Assembly: GCA_951799405.1 (NCBI GenBank)
Contig: CATOGX010000101.1
Span: 5,001-69,000 of the forward strand
Source: Agapetus fuscipes
Lineage: Eukaryota > Arthropoda > Insecta > Trichoptera > Glossosomatidae
Reading direction: 5' to 3'
DNA length: 64,000 nucleotides
The notes beneath the pieces were generated by a model. The model did not search any database. It was not told where the DNA came from and was given only the letters and a program-made list of their open reading frames with translations. This document shows positions 16,613 to 24,905 of this stretch, piece by piece (positions within the stretch are counted from its first letter, which is position 1; each line of letters opens with the position of its first letter). Position numbers and translations under genes: made by a program.

Positions 16613-18150
16613 CTCCGAAGGCATCGCTTCCGCTCCCCGCACTGCCCACTACCGCACCAATGTGCGGCAGGCAGTCCCCTCCTTTTGCAAGGGGCACAGC
16701 AAAGCGGGCTTGTGCAGCCCGCTGAGTTGTGCCCCTCTTCCCCACAACGTCTGCACAGTCCAGCCCCCCCCGGCTCCCTCACGTCACACCTCGATGCGAC
16801 GTGAGCGAACCCGAGGCAGCGGAAACACTGCCTGACCTCCATCTTATGCCGGACACGGCATCGGAGGAGGCCGATTTGCAGGCGCCCGGCCCCAATGAGG
16901 GTGTCCACAGCTCGTGTCCACGGAACCTTCGCCGTACACGCGAGGGACCCACTCTGTCTCGGTCTCAGCGGGAGAACCTCGATTTCTTCGAGGCTCTCCC
17001 CCAGGGACCGAGCCAGGGCCGATCTGACGTCTTGGACCTCTATACCCTCATAGAGGTCTTGGACACAGATCGTCCTCTTCGGAACCCATCTCTTAATGGA
17101 CAATGAGGGTCCAGCTACGCCCGCGAGGAACGTCTCCAGGGCAGGACCTCTAGAGTCCCCCCTCGCTAGGCGCAGCTGCAGGGACCCATTGGCACCTCTT
17201 CTGATGCCCTGGATCCCCGGTAGACCCTCATGCTCGGACTTGCTGCTTACAGCAGCAAGTCCTTTTAACACGGCTGCGTATGAGGGAGGCACCTCAGTCC
17301 TAGTGACTGGGGCAACGGTCACTGTTTCCAACGGCTTTGACCGCCTTTTAACGGTAGCCGGAGCCACCGGAGCCGCTGTGGCCCCTTTGCTCTTCCTCTT
17401 TCTGTGGCTGACCACGGTCCATCCCGTGGCCAGCCCTTCCACCCGTTCTTTGGGTGGGTGCAGCTGTTGCCGCTGCTGTGGCTGTTTCCGCTGCTGCGGC
17501 TGTTGCCGCTGCTGCGGCTGTTGCCGCTGTTGCGGCTGTTGCCGCTGCTGCGGCTGTTGCCGCTGTTGCGGCTGTTGCCGCTGCTGCGGCTGTTGCCGCT
17601 GTTGCGGCTGTTGCCGTTGCTGCGGTTGTTGCCGCTGCTGCGGCTGTTGCCGCTGTTGCGGCTGTTGCCGTTGCTGCGGTTGTTGCCGCTGCTGTGGCTG
17701 GTGCCGCTGCTGCGGCTGTTGCCGTTGCTGCGGTTGTTGCCGCTGCTGTGGCTGGTGCCGCTGCTGCGGCTGTTGCCGCTGCGGAAGCACTCGGGGCGCC
17801 GGCCGTGGCAGCCTCCTTGGGCTGGGCCTGGGCGTCTCCATACTGTCCGTCTGGCAGGAGACGCTGGCGGTATCGCACGCCAGGCAGTCTCTCGCCAGAC
17901 AAGCCAAATTGAGGGCCCTCGCGACTCCCTCCCTGATGGGAACGTGGACGTTTGACCGCCCAGCGATGAAATCGCGAATGCCCTCTAACACTAAAGCGAG
18001 CTCCTCGCTCGTCCTCAAACACTCTTTACGGCATTTGCCCCCCCCAGAATCCGTGGGGCAGCCCAAAGCCGAAGCTTCGGGAGGGGATTCTCCACCGCCA
18101 GAAGCGGTGGTACCCCCCTGGGGTATATGATGTGATACCGTGTTTTCCAT
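16609..18150 (-). CDS. S2 ORF1: zinc-knuckle protein with long Q-rich repeat
   Basis: 513 aa from MENTVSHHIPQGG. An upstream in-frame Met at 18225 adds 25 hydrophobic residues that S1 lacks and looks like 5' UTR. The Q/R/P tract is longer than in S1, with some 15-18 units of QQRQQP and occasional HQP variants. The middle domain (GLPGIQGIRRGANGSLQLRL) and the three zinc knuckles (CFRCLGFAHVASRC, CRRCGEEGHNSAGC, CCAPC...H...C) match S1. Role as for other SART ORF1 proteins: RNA binding and telomere targeting, by family. Confidence 0.92.
   Translation of the reverse strand: MENTVSHHIPQGGTTASGGGESPPEASALGCPTDSGGGKCRKECLRTSEELALVLEGIRDFIAGRSNVHVPIREGVARALNLACLARDCLACDTASVSCQTDSMETPRPSPRRLPRPAPRVLPQRQQPQQRHQPQQRQQPQQRQQPQQRHQPQQRQQPQQRQQPQQRQQPQQRQQPQQRQQPQQRQQPQQRQQPQQRQQPQQRQQPQQRQQPQQRQQPQQRKQPQQRQQLHPPKERVEGLATGWTVVSHRKRKSKGATAAPVAPATVKRRSKPLETVTVAPVTRTEVPPSYAAVLKGLAAVSSKSEHEGLPGIQGIRRGANGSLQLRLARGDSRGPALETFLAGVAGPSLSIKRWVPKRTICVQDLYEGIEVQDVRSALARSLGESLEEIEVLPLRPRQSGSLACTAKVPWTRAVDTLIGAGRLQIGLLRCRVRHKMEVRQCFRCLGFAHVASRCDVREPGGAGLCRRCGEEGHNSAGCTSPLCCAPCKRRGLPAAHWCGSGQCGERKRCLRR
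17461..17785 (-). repeat. 18-bp tandem repeat inside S2 ORF1
   Basis: CGGCTGTTGCCGCTGCTG-type units on the plus strand, with TTG/CTG and GTG variants; the tract is about twice the length of the S1 tract. All changes keep frame. Confidence 0.88.
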
Positions 18151-18574
18151 TTTGATGAACTCTTTTTCTGAAAAAGAGAAAAAAGCATGAGATATATACA
18201 CATATACATACAAATATAAACACAATACATAAGATACAATTATAAAATAAAATGCTTCACCCAGTCTTCCCCGGCCTGCAGGCGCCTATCTGAATGTTCC
18301 CACCCTGGGGTCGCGCCTATCTATCTAAGTCCCACCCACTAGATATTCCGCAGACCGGAGTCAACCGGGCAGCAGCACCAATAAACTACATAAACTAAAT
18401 ATATAAATAAATAGATAATTAAATAAACTATAATTATATAATAAACCTGAGCGCTAATGGGGAAACACCCCCTCCAGCGCTCAGGGGTTCGCTTTGGTCC
18501 CAACTCTCGTCCCTTTATGAGGACAAGCATTGGTAAGCCCCCAAGCCACGACAAGGCCCGAACCATGAAGGGGG
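18151..18574 (-). other. S2 5' UTR
   Basis: About 424 bases, longer than in S1. Holds an AT-rich part near ORF1, the conserved block CGCCTATCTA, CCCACTAGAT and CGCAGACC, a further TA-rich insert (about 18375-18450), and the terminal CCACGACAAGGCCCG and GGGGG shared with S1 and S5. Confidence 0.65.
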
Positions 18575-18708
18575 AACCTAACCTAACCTAACCTAACCTA
18601 ACCTAACCTAACCTAACCTAACCTAACCTAACCTAACCTAACCTAACCTAACCTAACCTAACCTAACCTAACCTAACCTAACCTAACCTAACCTAACCTA
18701 ACCTAACC
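18575..18708 (+). repeat. Internal (CCTAA)n tract between S2 and T3
   Basis: 134 bases of perfect repeat. Confidence 0.97.
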
Positions 18709-19209
18709 AGTTACAACTCACCCGTCATACGGAACACACGTGCTTCCCGCGCGCTCCTCTTGGAAAAATCGTTGTCCTGGATTAATCGTGTTTTTTTGTG
18801 ACAAATTTGGTGTTGATTTGAAGCTGCTGCTGATGTGCATCTTCTGGTGTAAAAAAACTTGAAGATCGTGCTTAAACTTTTTGTGCAAAATAGAAAAAAC
18901 AGTTTTTTGAGGTTAGAAATTGACTTTTTGTGAAACGCTGCCTAAGTCGTTTGTGTTAAAAATTCTTTGAGTGCGCCATCGGATGCGCCTCATTGACGTG
19001 CACAATAAACATTGCTAGAGCACTTACTTTAAATCATTCGTTGAAGAATAATATCAAATTTTGTAAAAACCACGTGTTCGGCAATTCTGGATTGGTCGTG
19101 TTTTTTTTTTTTTTTCGACAAAAGTGGTCTCTATTTGAAGCTGCTGCTTATGCGCATTTTCTGGTGTAAAAAAATTGAAGATCATGTTGTAACTTTTTGT
19201 GCAAAATAG

Positions 19210-19287
<78 letters not shown>

Positions 19288-19362
19288 AGTTTTTTAGGTT
19301 AAAAAATTTGACTTTTTGTGAAACGCTGCCTAACTCGTTTGTGTTAAAAAATCTTTGAGTGC
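18709..19362 (+). promoter_or_regulatory. T3 5' UTR, T5-family type
   Basis: Matches 36903 onward of T5 nearly base for base and contains one full 311-bp repeat unit plus part of a second (ACGCTGCC anchors at 18935 and 19324). The second unit is interrupted by a 77-nt A run where T5 has six A. No long frame. Probably carries the element promoter at its 5' end. Confidence 0.75.
19210..19286 (+). repeat. 77-nt poly(A) run inside T3 5' UTR
   Basis: AAATAG is followed by 77 A and then CAGTTTTTTAGG; the T5 counterpart has six A at the same place. It may be a homopolymer expansion, or a poly(A) tail captured during template switching. It could also be a sequencing or assembly artefact. Confidence 0.85.
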
Positions 19363-19368
19363 AAAAAG

Positions 19369-21951
19369 AGCCGCGAGACGGTCTGGTCAATGCTGACCAG
19401 AATAACTGCCAAGCGAAGCTTACCGGTCCCCAGCACTGTCAAAATCAATGGCAGGGGTTTCGGCAGTGAGGCAGCTACCGCGGCGGCACTGCTAAATCAT
19501 TTTTTTCCGGACGACGATCCTGCGTCTGACTCGCCTCTGCACTCGCGGATCAGAGAGTCCAGCCTTTTGATGCCAGACACCAACGATGACGTCATTTTTG
19601 CCGCGGGCGAGGTCCTGCGTGCTTTGCAGGGCATCAGTCCCAAAAAGGCTCCCGGTCTGGATGGCTTCACTTCAGACATCTGCCAGCGCACTGTTGGGTC
19701 TCACCTAGACTACGTGTTAAATATGATGAATGCATGCCTCAAGACCGGTTGCTTCCCGACTTCTTGGAAAGAATCTAATGTTGTATTAATCCCCAAACAT
19801 GGGAAGCCCTCGGACGATATCGGATCACTGCGTCCTATAGGGCTTCTACCAGTCATGGGTCGCGTACTTGAAAAGATGATAGTCGGAAGATTGACATGGG
19901 CTTTTAGCGCTGATCGCCGCCTCATGAGCGACAACCAATACGGCTTTACCCGACAGAGATCCGCCGAAGACGCTCTCAATGTGATAACATCGGTCCTGAA
20001 AGACGCTCGCGGCAGGAAGATGATCGCCTTGGTAGTCTCGCTGGATATCAAAGGGGCGTTCGACCACGCATGGTGGCCGTTCCTCCTGGAACAGTTGAAG
20101 AAGAAACGCTGCCCGAGGAATTTGTATTTGCTGATCCAGTCCTACCTCTCAGATAGAAGAGTCCGACTCGTCTTCGGTAACACTGTCGTGCGCAAGACGA
20201 CGTCCCTGGGATGCGTGCAAGGATCCGCGTGTGGGCCCTTCTTTTGGAACCTGATCGTCGACGACTTGCTCCAGGAGAGCTTCGGCGACGAGATACACGT
20301 CCAGGCCTACGCAGACGACATAACTATGATCGCGGTTGGACGAACTATGGTCGAAGCCGAGACGCGGGCGAACAACGCCCTGAGTACAATTCGCGAATGG
20401 AGCATAAGATGCAAGCTGCAATTCTCGGCTCCGAAGAGTCTAGCGATGTGCGTCACCCGAAAACGGGTGAACCGCGAACCGGAACTCCGCCTTGGTCTGT
20501 CAAGCCTCAAAATTGTTGACAGTTTCAAGCTCCTGGGGGTTGTTGTGGACAAAAACTTGAACTGGTCGCAGCACGTGGATCACGTGTGCCAGAAGATAAC
20601 CAAAATCTTTGGAGCAATCAGCCGAGCTGCAAAACCGACATGGGGACTCTCCTCGGAAGTGCTCAGGACCCTCTACAGGGGGGCCTTGGAGCCGATTGCC
20701 CTATACTGCTCCAGTGTGTGGGGAGAAGCGTGCGCGCGGAAAGTTATCAGGAAAAAACTAAACCAAGCTTTGAGACCGATACTCATCCGAATCTGCCGCG
20801 GATACCGTACCATGTCCCTAAACTCTGCAATGGCAATATCTGGGATCCCTCCTCTACACCTGCGAATCCTGGAAATGTCCGCACTGCGTGGGGTGCAACA
20901 CGGGAATCCGTTGTCTACTTTACCTGCGGACAGAACCTGTATGAAAATCGTGGACTGGAGAGAGTTGCCGCACCCAGCATCTCTGCGTGGAGAGCAGATA
21001 GAAGAGCAAGCCGAGAGAACCAACGTGAACTACAACATATACACAGACGGCAGCCGCCTGGAAGGCAGAGTGGGTGCAGGATTCGTGACATACAAGGAGG
21101 GAACAGTTGTACACTCGAAAAAAATAAAGCTCGCGGATTACTGCTCCGTTTTCCAGGCTGAGCTGGTGGCCATACGAGCGGCGGTGGAATGGGTTGTGCA
21201 CAAGAGGATGAACCACGAGACGATTAGAATCGAGTCGGACTCACTCTCCGGCCTGACCGCAATAGCCGACAGCACGAGCCTCAACCCGATCGTTCGAGAG
21301 ATCTTCTCGCTGTGCGACCGAGCCAGAGATGGCGGCAACCAAATCGTATTCCGGTGGGTCAAAGGCCACTCCGACGACCCTGGAAACGATCGAGCGGATG
21401 AACTCGCAAGAGCAGCTGGGTCTTTAAAGTTGAAACCTGCCTACGATAGTTACCCAATCAGCCATGCTAGAGGAGAACTAAAGGCAAAAACCTTGTCGGA
21501 CTGGAACGACGCATATCTACGGGATACTGCAGGAAGCACCACAAGGATGTTCTTCCAAAACATACAAGAAGCAATGTTATTAGCCAGAGCGTATTCACCG
21601 ACTTACGAAACGACCCAGTTCCTGTCTGGGCATGGTTTCTTCCGCAGTTACCTGTATAGATTTAAAATTCTAACTATAAACACCTGTCCATGTAACAACC
21701 AAAGTGAACAAACTGTCCTTCATTTGCTTTTTGATTGTCCCTTCCTTGAAAAAACCAAATTCAATCTGGAAAATAGATATAACATCAACGTTCAAAATCT
21801 CAGTGAAATCAGAAAATTAATATTGGATTCTTCATACACAAAAACAATTTTTGACTATTTTGGAACTATTTATAAAATAATGAGAAAAATAAACGAGGAA
21901 AATGTAAAGGAGACACAAACACTTGCACTAACACAGACACGAACAGACTAA
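19369..21951 (+). pseudogene. T3 ORF2 fragment: reverse transcriptase and RNase H
   Basis: Open frame equivalent to residues 371-1230 of T6 ORF2. The first Met is at 19390 (MLTRITAKRS). It holds the complete reverse transcriptase core (LDIKGAFD, YADD), RNase H (TDGS, QAEL, ESDS, GHSDD) and the C-terminal Cys/His motif. It is almost identical to T6 (shared FAAGEV, ARAYSPT, FDCPF). No endonuclease, so it cannot nick a target itself. The frame is uninterrupted, and expression from the borrowed 5' UTR is conceivable. Confidence 0.88.
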
Positions 21952-22247
21952 TACAAACAGACATCACATATAGGTAATGAGATGCCGGAGGTTAATTTAA
22001 CCAAACCGGAAGGCCAATGAGCCGCCCATCCCGACTGAGTTTACCGTGATTCCTCAGTCGTAATGGCGAATGCCGGGATGGTTCCAATAAAGTCGTGCAC
22101 GGACGCTTTCCATCCCATCCCTACACTAACAAGGAAAAGACGAAACATAGAAAAACCCACAAGGGAAATGACAAACCGTGTCTAATCTCTCAGAATTTTA
22201 AACCTTGTCCGTGATAAGCAAGGTGATCCTCTCGCAACTCCCACACC
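21952..22247 (+). other. T3 3' UTR
   Basis: Same sequence as the T1 and T6 3' UTRs, including the compound stem-loop (about 22027-22080) and the terminal hairpin at 22203-22223. Confidence 0.75.
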
Positions 22248-22256
22248 AAAAAAAAA

Positions 22257-22283
22257 CCTAACCTAACCTAACCTAACCTAACC
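22257..22283 (+). repeat. Short (CCTAA)n tract between T3 and T4
   Basis: 27 bases, about five units, between two plus-strand TRAS-type elements. Confidence 0.95.
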
Positions 22284-23717
22284 TTGAGTTGCTCTCGAAT
22301 CTTCAAACCAGACGGACGTTCTTATGAGCGCTCCGTTATTATTGTGTTATTAATTCAAATTTCCGCAATTAAGTGTGATCTTTTGCTTGCAATCTGTGTA
22401 TATACTAAGTTTATGTGATTATAAGTTCTGTGCTTTCTTTCTTTTTTTTGAAAATAATTACCTTTTAGTTGAATTCAGTTAGTTTTTTGTGCTTTTTGAT
22501 TTATCTTGGTTTCTTTATCGGACAAGTGGTGTGACCCTGCCCGGCACAGTCGTGCAGGAGACATTTGGGCTGCAGCATTAGATGCAGCTCTGAATTCCGC
22601 ATAAAAAAGGTCGTGGCAGGAGCAACGTATCTTTTGAACTTTAAGACTTATTGAGATATTCGTGTTTCGGTGTACTGAGTTGCCACGTGGTGGCCATTTT
22701 GATTGTGCTTGTGCCCGGGGTCCTCGAGTCATTTTGCAACGACTTTGTGTACGGGGTCCTCGTGTGGTATCGCAGCGACTTTGCTGCGCTGCAAGTACGT
22801 CATCCGATCCGTCCAGCTACCGATTCTGATGATGATGAAGACTTTCTAAATCGAGCGCCGTTTCGTCTCATCTTGTCCTGCAGTGCGCCGTTTCGCGGAT
22901 TAACATTTCCTTTGGAAAATTTTCCGAGGTTTTTCCTCAAGAGTGAAGAACTCTAACTTCTCGGAAAACCTCGGAAAAATCCCGGAAAATCCCGGAAAAT
23001 CGTTGGAATTTTCCTGCAGTGTTGTTGTGAAAAACCGAGCGTCGTTTCGTGTAGGCTTTGTACTTCAGTGTGCCGTTGTTTTCTTGATTAACTAAACATT
23101 CCCTCCGGAAAATTTTCCGAGGTTTTTTCCTCAAAAGTCAAGAAACCTAACTTCTCGGAAAACCTCGGAAAAATCCCGGAAAATCCCGGAAAATCGTTGG
23201 AATTTTCCTGCAGTGTTGTTGTGAAAGACCGAGCGTCGTTTCGTGTAGGCTTTGTACTTCAGTGTGCCGTTGTTTTCTTGATTAACTAAACATTCCCTCC
23301 GGAAAATTTTCCGAGGTTTTTTCCTCAAAAGTCAAGAAACCTAACTTCTCGGAAAACCTCGGAAAAATCCCGGAAAATCCCGGAAAATCGTTGGAATTTT
23401 CCTGCAGTGTTGTTGTGAAAAACCGAGCGTCGTTTCGTGTAGGCTTTGTAATTCAGTGTGCCGTTTGTTTTCTTGATTAACTAAACATTCCCTCCGGAAA
23501 ATTTTCCGAGGTTTTTCCTTAAAAGTCAAGAAACCTAACTTCCCGGAAAACCTCGGAAAAATCACGGAAAAACCCGGAAAAGCGTTCAGAGTTTTCCCTT
23601 TGTGGGGCCGGGTTTGACGTCTTGCCCGCGTCGAGGTCTCTTACTTGGCCCAGGTTTGCCGTGTGACCGGCGTTGAGGTCTCTCAAGTCTCTGCGGATGA
23701 ATCCTTGATTCATCAAG
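22284..23717 (+). promoter_or_regulatory. T4 5' UTR with 194-bp tandem repeats
   Basis: 1.4 kb without a convincing gene. The first about 50 bases align loosely with T8 (AGTTGC, ACG-ACGT-TT, GCTCC). From 22953 there are three full 194-bp units and a fourth partial one, dense in TCGGAAAA and CCGGAAAA motifs. The last about 110 bases before ORF1 resemble those of T8. Confidence 0.7.
22953..23600 (+). repeat. 194-bp tandem repeats in T4 5' UTR
   Basis: CTAACTT anchors at 22953, 23147, 23341 and 23535 give an exact 194-bp period. A degenerate half unit lies upstream (about 22855-22952). Each unit has clustered CGGAAAA motifs plus CTGCAGTGTTGTTGTGAAA and CGAGCGTCGTTTCGTGTAGG. Units are nearly identical, implying recent amplification or homogenisation. 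Confidence 0.92.
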
Positions 23718-24905
23718 ATGCAGCGCACACCGCCATCACAGGGACAAAGGTCTCGGGCCTCAAGGTCACTCTCCCCGGCATTCTCGCCAAGTGCGGATAC
23801 TCCACCCCCCTCCACTTCTGCGCGGATCAGTCTCTTGTGCCAGCAGATTTTGAAGAAAGCAAAATCCCCTGACATCGTGGATTGGGCAACCCAGATCGAG
23901 AGGCTGGCAAATCAATTACCATGTGTCGAAAGGCCAAGGATGATAAAGTCTCCTGCTCCCAGCAACGACCTTTGTGAAATTAAGAATCAAATAGCCAACC
24001 TGGCCGCAAGGGTGGAGGAGCTTGCTAAGCCAGTTGCTGGGTATTCCGCTGCCGTCAAATCTAACCTGCCGACAGGTGTCCTGCGAGGTGACACCAGGGA
24101 GGATCTTGCGCCAGGGTTACCGACGAAACCAGAAAGAACATACGCCCTGATAGTTTCCAGCTCTCGGGAGGACGATACCTCCGACTCTATCAGGAAAAAG
24201 ATTGTCTCAGCTGTTAAGCCGAAAGATTTAAAAATTGGAATTAAGGGAGTCTCTGCCATCTCTGGAAACCGAATTGTCATTACTCTCCCTAATGCTGAGC
24301 ATGCTGCTAAGCTTAGGGATGCCGTCGAAGCAAAGACGGATCTGAAGGCCGAAGCTGGCAGGCGCAGACAGCCGCTGGTAATTTTCAAGGGTGTCAACAA
24401 GGAAACCCTCAATGCGGAATTTCTGGAATGCCTCACATTCCAGAATGACACCATCGGGGATATCATCGGGGACACGAACACCGAGGAACAGTTTAAAATC
24501 ATTCGTGTAACCAAAAACCGTAATGAAAAACTGAAAAATATCATCGTATCGGTAAAACCAGCTCTCCGAGCGGCATTGCTCCGGTTGGGCAGACTTAACA
24601 TAGGATTCCTCCGAGTGCATGTCGAAGACTGCTCCCCAATTGTACAATGCTACAAGTGCCTTGGTTTCGGTCACTTTGCTTCAAAATGTACCGAGAAACA
24701 GAGATGCATGAACTGTGCAAAGGAGCACCGTCTCTCGGAATGCCCCGACAGGGACAACAAGGACAAAGAGACGTGTCACAACTGCTGCAAGGCGAACACC
24801 AGGACCAGCGCAAAGACCTCAGTTGGACACCGAGCAAACAGCCGTCTGTGTCCGTACTTATTAAAATTAGAAGAGCGTACCAGGGAGAGTATCAACTATG
24901 GATGA
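23718..24905 (+). CDS. T4 ORF1: zinc-knuckle protein
   Basis: 395 aa from MQRTPPSQGQRSRASRS. Order: Ser/Arg-rich head; ILKKAKSPDIVDWATQIE block (about 40-60); possible helical segment (NQIANLAARVEELAK); central domain with KIGIKGVSAISGNRIVITLP; zinc knuckles at about 311-324 (CYKC), 330-342 (CMNC) and 353-378 (CHNC...H...C). By family it binds element RNA and directs it to telomeres. The stop (24903-24905) overlaps the ORF2 start by 8 nt in the sequence ATGGATGA. The frame is intact although the element is not. Confidence 0.92.
   Translation: MQRTPPSQGQRSRASRSLSPAFSPSADTPPPSTSARISLLCQQILKKAKSPDIVDWATQIERLANQLPCVERPRMIKSPAPSNDLCEIKNQIANLAARVEELAKPVAGYSAAVKSNLPTGVLRGDTREDLAPGLPTKPERTYALIVSSSREDDTSDSIRKKIVSAVKPKDLKIGIKGVSAISGNRIVITLPNAEHAAKLRDAVEAKTDLKAEAGRRRQPLVIFKGVNKETLNAEFLECLTFQNDTIGDIIGDTNTEEQFKIIRVTKNRNEKLKNIIVSVKPALRAALLRLGRLNIGFLRVHVEDCSPIVQCYKCLGFGHFASKCTEKQRCMNCAKEHRLSECPDRDNKDKETCHNCCKANTRTSAKTSVGHRANSRLCPYLLKLEERTRESINYG

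Larger units (their letters stand above)
13294..18574 (-). mobile_element. S2: full-length SART-type element, second subfamily
   Basis: Complete 5.28-kb element with a 41-nt poly(T) (13294-13334) at its 3' end and the sense 5' end CCCCC next to GGTT. The 3' UTR and ORF2 C-terminus are almost the same as in S1. The rest of ORF2, ORF1 and the 5' UTR are clearly diverged. Both ORFs are open. It is the only copy of this subfamily in the window. Confidence 0.93.
18709..22256 (+). mobile_element. T3: chimeric TRAS-type element
   Basis: The 5' part (18709-19362) is the 5' UTR of the T5 family, including its terminal AGTTACAACTC. At 19363-19367 it switches, within a run of A, into the interior of a T1/T4/T6-type ORF2. 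ORF1 and the endonuclease are absent. The 3' UTR is normal, ending in nine A residues before CCTAACC. Both outer ends are proper TRAS ends, so the join is internal to the element: template switching, recombination or deletion. Confidence 0.88.

Noticed and set aside
18151..18225. N-terminal extension of S2 ORF1 from Met 18225 (possible signal peptide)
   Set aside because: The hydrophobic stretch comes from TA-rich 5' UTR. S1 and others begin at the aligned MENT/MDST Met, and a secreted gag-like protein makes no sense here.
19148..19390. Phe-rich minus-strand frame
   Set aside because: It is just the reading of the 77-nt A run as TTT codons.
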